DNA of 35,025 nt from Cyclobacteriaceae bacterium (lineage in GTDB: Bacteria; Bacteroidota; Bacteroidia; Cytophagales; Cyclobacteriaceae), in assembly GCA_013140555.1 (NCBI GenBank), contig JABFSO010000051.1, positions 1-35,025 of the forward strand, given 5' to 3'. Below are positions 28,501 to 35,025 of this stretch, piece after piece; positions within the stretch are counted from its first letter, which is position 1, and each line of letters opens with the position of its first letter. The notes under the pieces were generated by a model that was not told where the DNA came from, did no database searches, and worked only from the letters and a program-made list of their open reading frames with translations. Made by a program: the position numbers and the translations under genes.

Positions 28501-28747
28501 CAAGTTTGATAGGACTGCTTCCATCAACTGAAAGTGTAAAATCACCATTCACATCGGTAACTGTGCCCGATGTGGTACCGACTACCAACACAGATGCTCC
28601 TGGTAGCCCCTGCTGTGTTTCGCTGTCTGTTACTTTACCTGTAATGGTCACTGACTGCCCCTGCGCCATCGCTGCAGATAAGGCAAACACAAAAGCCAGT
28701 CCTAGATACTTAAGGCTGCGCTTCCTGAAAGTGTAAAATTTAAGCAT
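25562..28747 (-). CDS. SusC/RagA-family TonB-dependent outer-membrane transporter
   Basis: A 1061-residue TonB-dependent transporter. A signal peptide ending AQGQ precedes a carboxypeptidase-D regulatory-like domain (about 33-110; ITGKVTDSETQQGLPGASV), a TonB-box region ALDEVVVTGS (about 115), a plug with LRGVKSLSGPSDPLYVIDG, and a barrel ending QLTFTF with a terminal Phe. The length is typical for SusC. No N-terminal secretin/TonB signalling (STN) domain is seen, so it is unlikely to signal to an anti-sigma factor. It is the first gene of a two-gene operon with susD and is divergent from a DeoR-type regulator, its likely local controller. Confidence 0.95.
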   Translation of the reverse strand: MLKFYTFRKRSLKYLGLAFVFALSAAMAQGQSVTITGKVTDSETQQGLPGASVLVVGTTSGTVTDVNGDFTLSVDGSSPIKLAVSFVGYTSTTIDVNVSNGSTAPLSIPLQPDFQALDEVVVTGSTLKQAKRELGNNISTVNSSMLEKSGSSDLFSSLQGKVPGAQITQNSGDPGGGMTIRLRGVKSLSGPSDPLYVIDGVIISNATSNVSQTALTNQAGEATLGSNRMTDINPADIETISVISGAAAAAIYGSRASNGVVLITTKKGKQGAPRISFTTSVTMNELRKKVPITTYGKQFGFSSLRLHPIAALSNTQLAGYVPQPGETFTAVTRDGVVSNLRTNLVDVTRYDYQDQIFQKGYGTDNNLSINGGSDKTQYFTSLSYTKNEGIIKGTDFTRYNLRVRIEQRLADWAKLSVGLSYANSFSNEKANGNVFYSPINSVNITNNIYNINQRDGAGKLLAVEPTRVNPLSTIEDMNFTQSINRTINDLQLNLTPIKGLGIDWVIGVDSYTQNGKSLIKPYPYQAVAGLPLERYPTGYAANASNSVLQFNTDLNISYERQLTKDLKLNAVAGTNYQYQRVEIQRSSGEGLAPFIETVSGATSTTVTSGYGLPQYSVSGYFVQATLGYKNYAFVTAAVRRDQSSIFSESQRTQTYPKVSGSFVISDMEFWKNKLTNDIINSLKLRTSWGQSGNLVGLDPFSRFWQFSPVGFLGKNTIVPGSQLANPNVKPERMTEYEFGADISLWRNRISLGATFYNQSISDLVVSRGLASSEGGLNIVNNVGTMENNGMEISLNINPVKTQNLSWDVTFIFNQNRNKVTKLGSPTISISNSAGAPVYLIEGAPASVFYGTTIAKDANGNPLLTPQGFLQSERGIQNSATPLTYTSVRDGSGQPVIAGTSSVRTIIGNPNPDWTGSIVSNLSYKNLSFNFLLDFVQGVSVFNADKRTRENVGIGPIAEKEMKGEIVRGYTFAIGPIEEWRVDNGSFVKLREIGLSYSLKSPVKGIENINIGFSGRNLISWDSYNGYDPETNAGGNSDRIRGVDFGNVPIPRSYKMQLTFTF

Positions 28748-28788
28748 GAAAAATTGGTTAAAATGAATAGATGGGTACCTAGTCTATA

Positions 28789-28801
28789 GGTTTTTAAAAC
28801 C
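28789..28801. promoter_or_regulatory. Palindrome upstream of susC
   Basis: GGTTTT-T-AAAACC, a perfect six-base inverted repeat about 45 bases before the susC ATG. A second GGTTTT copy follows on the susC strand. It may be an operator or part of a leader; no further support. Confidence 0.3.
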
Positions 28802-28860
28802 GCAAAAAACCGTAAACATGATTTGAATTTGCGTTTTTTTTCGATAATTACAATAGATTG

Positions 28861-28886
28861 TGCATCAAATTTTGTAAAATCGTGCA
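28861..28886. promoter_or_regulatory. Candidate operator in the susC / deoR-type divergent region
   Basis: A near-palindrome with outer arms TGCA and TGCA and inner arms ATTTT-GT-AAAAT (28869-28880), the two centres one base apart. It ends 16 bases before the regulator's ATG, a place where binding could act on both divergent genes. The assignment is by position and symmetry only. Confidence 0.35.
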
Positions 28887-28901
28887 ACATACCTACTCCC
28901 T

Positions 28902-29651
28902 ATGCTTCGAGAAGAGCGCTATAATTATATAGTGAACGAAGTCAAAATCCGTAATAGGGTCTTGCTTACTGACATTGCGCGTAAACTAAATGTATCCGAA
29001 GACACCATCAGGCGTGATCTAAATCACTTGGATGAACAAGGCAAAATCAAAAAGGTACATGGAGGTGCCATTTCCAGTTCTTTTCATCTTTATAGCTACC
29101 GTGAAGATCAGATCTATGCTCATGAACATAAATCCACCATTGCAAGTAAGGCTGTGAAACTGCTTCACGAAAATTGTGTGGTACTGATGAGTGGCGGAAC
29201 AACCAATCTGGAGTTAGCTCGATTGATTCCGGATAATATACGCTTTACCGTTTTTACACCTAGTCTACCGGTTGCCATGCAACTAATCGCCCACCCTTTA
29301 GTTGAAACTATTTTTATTGGTGGCCGACTTTCGAAAGACGCACAAATTGCCTTAGGTGGCGATGCTATTCGCACGCTGTCTCATCTCAAAGCTGACATCC
29401 TGTTTATGGGTACGGGCAATTTAGATCTTGATTCTGGCCTGACTGAATTTGACTGGGAAGTAGTTCAGTTAAAAAAGGCTATGATGGAATCCGCCAAAAA
29501 AACAGTGGTACTCACTATTTCTGAAAAAATAAATTCGTCTCAACGATTCAAAATCTGCGCCACCAGCGAAGTGCATACACTTATTACAGAATTAGAACCA
29601 TCGCATTCGCTATTGATTCCCTTCCGGGAAAAAGGATTGGAACTAATTTAG
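28902..29651 (+). CDS. DeoR/GlpR-family transcriptional regulator
   Basis: A 249-residue protein of standard DeoR family length. The N-terminal winged helix starts MLREERYNYIVNEV, with recognition region LNVSEDTIRRDLNHLDEQG (about 27-45) and the typical KKVHGGA linker. The C-terminal sugar-phosphate sensor domain has LMSGGTTNLELAR (about 95-107), FIGGRLSKDA and GTGNLDLDSGLTEFD. Members usually repress transport or sugar-catabolism genes and are released by a phosphorylated sugar. It is divergent from susC across 154 bases, so autoregulation and control of susCD are likely; that is inference. It converges on the gene at 29665-30357 with a 13-base gap. Confidence 0.93.
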   Translation: MLREERYNYIVNEVKIRNRVLLTDIARKLNVSEDTIRRDLNHLDEQGKIKKVHGGAISSSFHLYSYREDQIYAHEHKSTIASKAVKLLHENCVVLMSGGTTNLELARLIPDNIRFTVFTPSLPVAMQLIAHPLVETIFIGGRLSKDAQIALGGDAIRTLSHLKADILFMGTGNLDLDSGLTEFDWEVVQLKKAMMESAKKTVVLTISEKINSSQRFKICATSEVHTLITELEPSHSLLIPFREKGLELI

Positions 29652-29664
29652 ATTGCTACAAGAA

Positions 29665-30357
29665 TTACTTCATGTACGAAGTTTCGAAATAGGTAAGCAT
29701 CTCCAACAATCCATCAAAGTCATTCGAAAAACGCTTTTCATCAACCATCTTCACCATTTCCGGATACTCCTTAAACAAGCGTTTTAATTTTGATTGTGCT
29801 TTATTCGGAAATACTTTCGGAAAGTAGTTCAATATATGGTATCCTTTCCCTGTGTGTTTTCCTACTTTAAATTCCAACAGCACACCATAATTCAGTTTTG
29901 CCTTCGCGCTTATTCTGATGTCTTCAATAGATACATTAACGGGAGCTGTCACCAAAAAATACTTATTCTCAAACAGAAGTCGATTAATGAAGAGACAATT
30001 AGCACCGCATCCGGTTAAACGTTGGTTGATTAGAACAATGGAATCTGTTCGTATCTGTTTAAAGTTTGAACTATTCAAAAGCAAACACCGATCCACACCA
30101 ACCAAGTCGTCACCTGCCAACCCCGAAGGCAATGAATCTAAGAAAAGTGCGTGATGGTAGAACCCAACAAAATTAGTTGCGAATGAAACAAAACCCTTTC
30201 TCACAGATTCATCTACCTTCATGATGACTGTTGCGGGTAGAAATGTTTTGATCTTTACGCTAGTAATGGTACGTTGTTGAACACTAACCGTTTGCCCTTT
30301 TACGAGACTCTTTGGGAGGCAAATCATTACTAGACAAAACACAAGAATCAATCGCAT
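29665..30357 (-). CDS. Secreted hypothetical protein, 230 residues
   Basis: The signal peptide MRLILVFCLVMICLPK is followed by a mature domain of mixed strands, with two close cysteines (TGCGANC, about residues 115-121) that could form a disulphide, and a C-terminal helical part rich in Lys, Phe and Tyr. I recognise no family. It has its own candidate -7 element (30386-30393) and lies 65 bases downstream of anmK, so it may be read alone or as the tail of the anmK transcript. It is probably periplasmic; the function is unknown. Confidence 0.7.
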   Translation of the reverse strand: MRLILVFCLVMICLPKSLVKGQTVSVQQRTITSVKIKTFLPATVIMKVDESVRKGFVSFATNFVGFYHHALFLDSLPSGLAGDDLVGVDRCLLLNSSNFKQIRTDSIVLINQRLTGCGANCLFINRLLFENKYFLVTAPVNVSIEDIRISAKAKLNYGVLLEFKVGKHTGKGYHILNYFPKVFPNKAQSKLKRLFKEYPEMVKMVDEKRFSNDFDGLLEMLTYFETSYMK

Positions 30358-30385
30358 AGAAAAAATTCAATTTGATAAGTTGCGA

Positions 30386-30393
30386 CAAAAATA
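30386..30393 (-). promoter_or_regulatory. Candidate -7 element for the secreted hypothetical gene
   Basis: On the minus strand TATTTTTG matches TAnnTTTG, about 30 bases before the ATG at 30357. No clear -33 box was found. Confidence 0.4.
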
Positions 30394-30422
30394 ATTTTTT
30401 TTACCTAATTCGGATGGCAACT

Positions 30423-31625
30423 TCAACCTGGGAAAGAAATTTTTCCCATTGAAACCGAGGGGATTCCTTCGCGGTTCTTGCCGAACGAAACATTTCCTCC
30501 ACCAATACTTTCGTTCGCCAAAGTGGCAAACAGTACAGCTTCTTTTGCATCGGGATTGATACCAAGATCAGATGTGGTTAAAAAGTGCGCATCTTTCAGT
30601 TGACTTTGAATTCGCTCCATCAGCAAAGGATTGTGCATGCCACCACCACTGGAATAAATAACAGGATTTTTACTATTGCGCAATGTCTTCTGCATTGCAT
30701 CCACAATCGTATCGGCTGTGAGTTGATTGAGGGTGGCCATGCAATCTTCCATAGACAGATGAAGTGTATTTGTTTTCAGTTGTGCACGTTCCAAATAAGC
30801 AAGATTAAAAACTTCCGGTCCGGTCGTTTTTGGAAATGAAAGATTAAAAAATGGATTTTGCTTTAACTCATGAAGTAATTCAGAATGGCACTTGCCCGCC
30901 AGAGCGATCGTTGCATTCTCATCAAAATATTTTCCTGGAAAATATTTTTGTGTAAGTACATCCATCAATGTATTGCCAGGCCCTACATCCGTACTGAACA
31001 CCTCATCTGCGCGCAGGTTGCCCGGCAAAAAAGTAAAATTGGCAATACCGCCAATGTTTAAAAGAATCCGGTCTTCATCTTGTTTCGAAAAAATGAGATA
31101 ATCACCGTACACCGCCAGTGGAGCTCCCTCTCCTCCGGCCGCAATATGTTTTTGTCTGAAATCGCTCAGTGTAATGATTCCGGTATCAACTGCTAAATGA
31201 TCGCCATCACCAATTTGCAGTGTTGCATTTCCAAACTTAGTTTGTTGATGCTGACGTGCCGGAGCATGATAGATGGTTTGGCCGTGACTTGCTATCAAAT
31301 CAACATGCTTGGCATCCACGCCCCATTTGGTCAACAGTTGCAAAATCATTTGCGCATGCAGTTTAGCAACCCATGGATTGAGCAAGCAAACTTTTTCCAG
31401 GCTGGCTACTTCTTTTGCAAATACAGATTTAATTTCTTGCTTGAAGGTGGCATCGTAGCTTACTGTCTCAAAAGCAATCAACTCCACTTTTGTATTCAAT
31501 CCATGGCCGTGAAACTTACAGAGCGCTACATCCAATCCATCCAATGAAGTTCCGGACATCAATCCAATAATCAATCGCTCTGGTTTATTTGCAATTTGAT
31601 AGAGCTTTTCAATTTGTAGATTCAT
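30423..31625 (-). CDS. anmK: Anhydro-N-acetylmuramic acid kinase
   Basis: A 400-residue cytosolic sugar kinase that opens and phosphorylates 1,6-anhydro-MurNAc to MurNAc-6-phosphate in peptidoglycan recycling. Marks of AnmK are the N-terminal phosphate loop GLMSGTSLDGLDVAL (about 21-35), ASHGQTIYH (about 112), the sugar-site region with DFRQKHIAAGGEGAPL, and DVGPGNTLMD (about 214-223). A late SSGGGMHNPLLMERI also fits. It is slightly longer than the E. coli enzyme (369 residues). It lies 10 bases after the YihY-type gene, on the same strand as mltG, whose reaction makes anhydro-MurNAc ends, so substrate and enzyme genes sit in one cluster. No MurQ etherase gene is in the window. Confidence 0.95.
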   Translation of the reverse strand: MNLQIEKLYQIANKPERLIIGLMSGTSLDGLDVALCKFHGHGLNTKVELIAFETVSYDATFKQEIKSVFAKEVASLEKVCLLNPWVAKLHAQMILQLLTKWGVDAKHVDLIASHGQTIYHAPARQHQQTKFGNATLQIGDGDHLAVDTGIITLSDFRQKHIAAGGEGAPLAVYGDYLIFSKQDEDRILLNIGGIANFTFLPGNLRADEVFSTDVGPGNTLMDVLTQKYFPGKYFDENATIALAGKCHSELLHELKQNPFFNLSFPKTTGPEVFNLAYLERAQLKTNTLHLSMEDCMATLNQLTADTIVDAMQKTLRNSKNPVIYSSGGGMHNPLLMERIQSQLKDAHFLTTSDLGINPDAKEAVLFATLANESIGGGNVSFGKNREGIPSVSMGKISFPG

Positions 31626-31635
31626 TTTTTCTCTA

Positions 31636-32631
31636 TTACCGCGATGCTCTTTCCATTCTTGATTTGCGCTGAAATGCTTCGACCGCTTCTACTTTTCTGC
31701 CATAATGTAAGCTCGCGTTGATCTCGTAACCATACAACAAAATAATAGTGACCAATTGAATCCACGCCATCAAGGCAATGAGTACGCCAATGGAACCATA
31801 CACTTTGTTGTAACTTCCAAAGTTGGTGATGTAATACGAAAATCCATACGACAAACCCAAGATTGCCAAAGTGGCCAACAAAGACCCAATGGAGAAAAAA
31901 CTCCAATTATAATGAACAGCCGGCCCAAAGAAGTAAATACAAGATATTGCAATGAAAAACACAATGAAGATAACCAGAAAGCGAAGCATGAATAATAAAT
32001 AAATTGTGTACTGATCTAAATTCAAATGACTGAATTCTGATAAGTGACCGGTAACGTAATCGAGGGCAAACTGACCTACTACCAAAAGCAAAATAGCAGA
32101 TACCATAACCAGTGCCAGCATAATAGTGAGTGCCAACGATGTAAAACGCATCCGAATCCAATGGCGCTTTTCTACCGTGCGATAGCATGCATTGAACGCG
32201 CGCATCAAAGCCATCATTCCATTTGAAGAAAGATACAAGGCAAAAACGAAACCAAACGTAAGCAAGCCTCCCCGCTGATTGCTGATGATATCGAATACGG
32301 TTGAAGCTATTGCACCATACATGGTAGATGGAACAAACTCTTTAATAAAATCCATGATGGATTCTGTTGTTACCTCCGGAAAATAGACAGAGATGTAAGG
32401 CAATAAAGTAAAAAGAAAAATGATAGCCTGGAATGTGGCGAGGATAAAATTATACGCTACGCCATTGGCGCGATCCATAATTTCATCTTCTTGAATATTA
32501 TGCCCGAATATTTTTAAAAATTTATAAAGCGATAAATCATCGTATCGTTTAAATTTAATACGCTTCAGCCAACTGCGACTGGTACGTGCGGTTGAATATT
32601 GAAGAATTCTCTTTCGGGTTACGTACTTCAT
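31636..32631 (-). CDS. YihY/BrkB-family inner-membrane protein
   Basis: A 331-residue membrane protein with about six transmembrane helices, e.g. AIIFLFTLLPYISVYF, LTIMLALVMVSAILLLVVG, LRFLVIFIVFFIAISCIYFF and GVLIALMAWIQLVTIILLYG. The last of these, followed by YEINASLHY and preceded by NKVYGS, is the family signature. The family was once called ribonuclease BN by error; its true role is unsettled. The N-terminus (about 60 residues) is basic and cytosolic. It lies 89 bases after the thioesterase gene and 10 bases before anmK. The minus-strand leader contains a small perfect inverted repeat, TGATTC-AA-GAATCA. Confidence 0.9.
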   Translation of the reverse strand: MKYVTRKRILQYSTARTSRSWLKRIKFKRYDDLSLYKFLKIFGHNIQEDEIMDRANGVAYNFILATFQAIIFLFTLLPYISVYFPEVTTESIMDFIKEFVPSTMYGAIASTVFDIISNQRGGLLTFGFVFALYLSSNGMMALMRAFNACYRTVEKRHWIRMRFTSLALTIMLALVMVSAILLLVVGQFALDYVTGHLSEFSHLNLDQYTIYLLFMLRFLVIFIVFFIAISCIYFFGPAVHYNWSFFSIGSLLATLAILGLSYGFSYYITNFGSYNKVYGSIGVLIALMAWIQLVTIILLYGYEINASLHYGRKVEAVEAFQRKSRMERASR

Positions 32632-32720
32632 TATTCAATTTGAAATTTTGAAAATACTACTCTGCTAATTATTGATTCTTGAATCATCCATTAGAATCCA
32701 TTCAACAACCCATTTTAACA

Positions 32721-33125
32721 TCAAAAATAAGGCTTGAGCACATCCATGAATACTTGTGGCGGTCTACATGGGCGTCCGGTTTTCTTATTTACAAATGCTA
32801 AATGAGTTTCACCTTCGTGAATTAGTTTTCCGCTTCCGTTATAGATTGAATAATAAAACGCAATGCGCACTCCTGGCTTCTCTCGTATCGTTGTCACAAT
32901 TTTGAGGTGGTCATCATATAAAGCGGCCTGATGAAACTTCGATTTGTTTTCCAAGACCGGCATCATCACGCCCATATCTTCCAACTCTTTATAGGTAAGC
33001 CCCAACTGTCGCAAACTTTCTACACGCCCTACTTCGTAGTACATGGCATAGTTTCCATAATAGACATAACCCATTTGGTCGGTCTCTCCGTAGCGCACAC
33101 GTACAAATGTTTCGGATGTATACAT
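32721..33125 (-). CDS. Acyl-CoA thioesterase, YbgC/4HBT hotdog family
   Basis: A 134-residue single hotdog-domain protein. The N-terminal motif GETDQMGYVYYGNY (about 14-27) holds the catalytic aspartate (D16) of 4-hydroxybenzoyl-CoA-type thioesterases, and the helix YYEVGRVESLRQLG is typical. Length and order fit YbgC, which hydrolyses acyl-CoA or acyl-ACP thioesters near the membrane. Its ATG overlaps the mltG stop codon (TAATG), so translation is probably coupled. The exact substrate is not shown by the sequence. Confidence 0.92.
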   Translation of the reverse strand: MYTSETFVRVRYGETDQMGYVYYGNYAMYYEVGRVESLRQLGLTYKELEDMGVMMPVLENKSKFHQAALYDDHLKIVTTIREKPGVRIAFYYSIYNGSGKLIHEGETHLAFVNKKTGRPCRPPQVFMDVLKPYF

Positions 33126-34177
33126 TATTTTTTATTCGCCTCCGCTTTCTTCATTTCGGCTGTCAATGCCTTCTGATACTTACGTGCATTTACATTGTGC
33201 TCGCTCAAATTTGCAGCAAAATTATGGTAACCGGAGAAATCTTCTTTGGCGCACATATAATAATAATCGCTCTTTTTATAGTTAAGCACCGCATCAATGC
33301 TTGCTATCTGTGGCACATTGATGGGGCCGGGTGGCAATCCTGCATTTTTGTAAGTGTTATACGGAGAGTCAATTTCCTTATGTCCATTCAGCACACGCTT
33401 TAAACCAAAATCACCCGATGCATAAACCAAAGTGGGGTCTGCTTGCAAGGCAATATCTTTCTTGAGGCGATTCAAATACAACCCTGCAATCAAAGGTGCT
33501 TCATCTTGTTTCACAGTTTCCGCTTGTACGATTGAAGCTAGAATTGAAACCTCAATTGGTGTTAAACCAATATCCTTTGCTTTTTGCTTACGCTTTTCGT
33601 TCCAGAATTTATTAAACTCTTCGTGCATTTTCTCAATCAAATCACTGGGCTGCACATTAAAATACACTTCATACGTATTTGGCAAAAACATGCATCGCAC
33701 ATTTTCTTTGGTAAAGCCCTCATTATTGTTCTCAACAAAATCATTCAATGCATCCAGAAATTCATCTTGCGATACTCCAATATTGCGAGTGAGCTTCTCG
33801 GCCAATTCATCGGTAAGTCGCACATAGGAAAACGTAATTTTAACAGGTTCTTGTTTGCCAGTTTTCAGGATTTTAATGGCCTGAAGATTGGTCATTCCTT
33901 TGCGTAGAATAAAACGACCCGGGATGATTTTTTTGTCGTATCCGGAGAGGCGGGCTAAAAAACTAAAGGAAACCATATCGTTCACAAAGTGCCCTTTGCC
34001 CAAATCGGTGAGTACTGTTTGATAGGAAGATCCCGGCTTTACTATAAATACACGATCGTCTCCTTCCACCAAAATATTGGGCACATAAACAATTTGGTAA
34101 GCATAAAAGATAAAAGAGATCAGCAACACCGATCCAACCAAAAACAAAACGAGTTTAACTTTTTTTACTTCAGCCAT
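33125..34177 (-). CDS. mltG: Endolytic peptidoglycan transglycosylase MltG
   Basis: A 350-residue inner-membrane protein that cuts nascent glycan strands and leaves 1,6-anhydro-MurNAc ends. A single N-terminal membrane helix (LFLVGSVLLISFIFYAY) is followed by a LysM-like part (FIVKPGSSYQTVLTDLG) and the YceG catalytic domain. There ILASIVQAETVKQDEAP carries the catalytic glutamate, and LQADPTLVYA and SPYNTYKNAGLPPGPI are family signatures. I start at the ATG at 34177; a non-ATG codon six codons upstream keeps the frame but lies within the -7 element at 34193-34200. It leads a cluster with the thioesterase, YihY-type and anmK genes. Confidence 0.93.
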   Translation of the reverse strand: MAEVKKVKLVLFLVGSVLLISFIFYAYQIVYVPNILVEGDDRVFIVKPGSSYQTVLTDLGKGHFVNDMVSFSFLARLSGYDKKIIPGRFILRKGMTNLQAIKILKTGKQEPVKITFSYVRLTDELAEKLTRNIGVSQDEFLDALNDFVENNNEGFTKENVRCMFLPNTYEVYFNVQPSDLIEKMHEEFNKFWNEKRKQKAKDIGLTPIEVSILASIVQAETVKQDEAPLIAGLYLNRLKKDIALQADPTLVYASGDFGLKRVLNGHKEIDSPYNTYKNAGLPPGPINVPQIASIDAVLNYKKSDYYYMCAKEDFSGYHNFAANLSEHNVNARKYQKALTAEMKKAEANKK

Positions 34178-34192
34178 AATTAAAATTGATCT

Positions 34193-34200
34193 CAAAAATA
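34193..34200 (-). promoter_or_regulatory. Candidate -7 promoter element for mltG
   Basis: TATTTTTG on the minus strand matches TAnnTTTG and lies about 15 bases before the chosen mltG ATG, giving a short leader. It argues against the longer mltG start. Confidence 0.45.
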
Positions 34201-34287
34201 CGAAAGTATATCTACTATCCGATACATCGATTGGGCAGTGATATGTGGTCTCTGAAAAAAATTACAACTCTTCAACTTCAAATCAGC

Positions 34288-34295
34288 TATTTTTG
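34288..34295 (+). promoter_or_regulatory. Candidate -7 promoter element for the Sua5/YrdC gene
   Basis: TATTTTTG matches TAnnTTTG nine bases before the ATG at 34305, implying an almost leaderless transcript. An ATG at 34245 would lie upstream of this element. Confidence 0.4.
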
Positions 34296-34304
34296 CAGTT
34301 ACGT

Positions 34305-34928
34305 ATGGCAGCCGAGTTATTATCTATTCACCCGCTCAATCCGGAACCACGCAAAATCAGCAAAGTGGTGGAAATTCTACAAAACGGAGGTGTGATTATT
34401 TATCCGACTGACACCATCTACGGCATTGGCTGCGACTTGATGAATAAGCGGGCGGTGGAGCGTCTCTGCCAGATTGAAAACATCAAGCCGCAAAAAATGA
34501 ATTTATCTTTCATTTGCAACGACCTCAGCCACATATCTGAATATGTGAAGCGGATTGATACACCTGCATTCAAAATTTTGAAGAAGCTTTTGCCCGGCCC
34601 GTTTACATTTATATTTGAATCGAACTCAAATGTTCCGAAAATTTTAGGCGTCAATAAAAAAACAGTTGGTATTCGTATTCCACACCATGCCATTCCGGTT
34701 GAAATTGTAAAATTATTGGGCAATCCTTTGATTACCTCTTCTATCAAAGATGACGACTTGATTAAAGAATACACCACCGATCCGGACGAGATTTATGAGG
34801 ATTTCAAAAACAAAGTTGATTTGGTGATTAGTGGTGGGCAAGGAGGCAATGTGCCATCTACTATTGTTGATTTTTCGTCAGGCGAACCTGTTTTAGTTCG
34901 TCAGGGGTTGGGTGATTTCACGCACTAA
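34305..34928 (+). CDS. L-threonylcarbamoyladenylate synthase (Sua5/YciO/YrdC family)
   Basis: A 207-residue protein with the YrdC fold: [21 protein letters not shown] (about 27-47), [21 protein letters not shown] and a late [10 protein letters not shown], all family signatures. It makes threonylcarbamoyl-AMP for the t6A37 modification of tRNAs that read ANN codons. It lacks the C-terminal Sua5 domain, so it is the short YrdC/YciO-like type, and a separate paralogue could be the main enzyme. I choose the ATG at 34305; the upstream ATG at 34245 adds 20 poorly structured residues and lies before the likely promoter. Its stop overlaps the stop of the converging partial gene by about three bases. 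Confidence 0.92.
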   Translation: MAAELLSIHPLNPEPRKISKVVEILQNGGVIIYPTDTIYGIGCDLMNKRAVERLCQIENIKPQKMNLSFICNDLSHISEYVKRIDTPAFKILKKLLPGPFTFIFESNSNVPKILGVNKKTVGIRIPHHAIPVEIVKLLGNPLITSSIKDDDLIKEYTTDPDEIYEDFKNKVDLVISGGQGGNVPSTIVDFSSGEPVLVRQGLGDFTH

Positions 34929-35025
34929 TTTCCATCCTTGAATTGGCTCTCAAGCGGCTCCTCTCGCTCTAAGTCCTGAATAATTTTCTTATCAAGCGCG
35001 CTTTCTTTGATCACGTTGTAGTTGT
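34925..35025 (-). CDS. Partial C-terminus of an unidentified protein
   Basis: A minus-strand frame enters from the right edge and ends at a TAG at 34925-34927. The 33 visible residues are charged and helical ([19 protein letters not shown]). They look like a cytosolic tail; no family can be named. It converges on the Sua5/YrdC gene with a tiny overlap. The alternative is a non-coding tail, but the other two frames close quickly. Confidence 0.55.
   Translation of the reverse strand, partial: NYNVIKESALDKKIIQDLEREEPLESQFKDGN

Noticed and set aside
24248-28747. A full polysaccharide utilisation locus
   Set aside because: Only susC and susD are present; no glycoside hydrolase, lyase, sulfatase or esterase gene is adjacent.
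34245-34304. Longer Sua5/YrdC start at 34245
   Set aside because: The added residues do not fit the family and the start lies upstream of the likely -7 element at 34288-34295.

Overview
The window looks like a chromosome segment of a free-living Bacteroidota, most likely order Cytophagales. Supporting signs are a SusC/SusD pair, a very long adhesin of SprB repeats ending in a type IX secretion (T9SS) sorting domain, outer-membrane barrels, weak Shine-Dalgarno sites, and several -7 elements fitting the Bacteroidota pattern TAnnTTTG. No rRNA, tRNA, CRISPR array, transposase or phage gene was seen.

Left part (1-1593): a small-gene zone with a partial gene that looks immunity-like, a roughly 440-base gap holding a diverged 50-base tandem duplication, an orphan small gene on the plus strand, and a small gene that follows the toxin and is probably its immunity gene.

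Centre (1601-24049): a long minus-strand gene train. In transcription order it holds a helical-repeat secreted protein, a 1535-residue exported protein split by a one-base frameshift, a fibronectin-III protein, the 2160-residue SprB-repeat T9SS adhesin, a 588-residue outer-membrane barrel, a four-helix-bundle (23S rRNA intervening-sequence protein) gene, and a 1942-residue polymorphic toxin. The toxin has an internal zinc-protease motif and a C-terminal EndoU-type nuclease domain, and the putative immunity gene follows it. I read this train as a candidate surface system in which T9SS-exported proteins and a barrel display or release a toxin; that role is inference. Between 5.3 and 9.9 kb it is peppered with two families of 7-base tandem repeats (TGACYAW and TCCYAAG types). 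They occur as inverted arrays around the four-helix-bundle gene, at the toxin start codon, at the adhesin stop codon, inside the barrel's signal-peptide region, and in frame inside the toxin gene.

Right-centre (24196-29651): a terminator, then susD and susC on the minus strand, with a DeoR/GlpR-type regulator divergent from susC across a 154-base region that contains near-palindromes.

Right end (29665-35025): a secreted hypothetical protein, then a minus-strand housekeeping group (mltG, a YbgC-like thioesterase, a YihY membrane protein, anmK) with a peptidoglycan turnover theme. A divergent Sua5/YrdC gene follows, and its end overlaps the end of a partial minus-strand gene that runs off the window.
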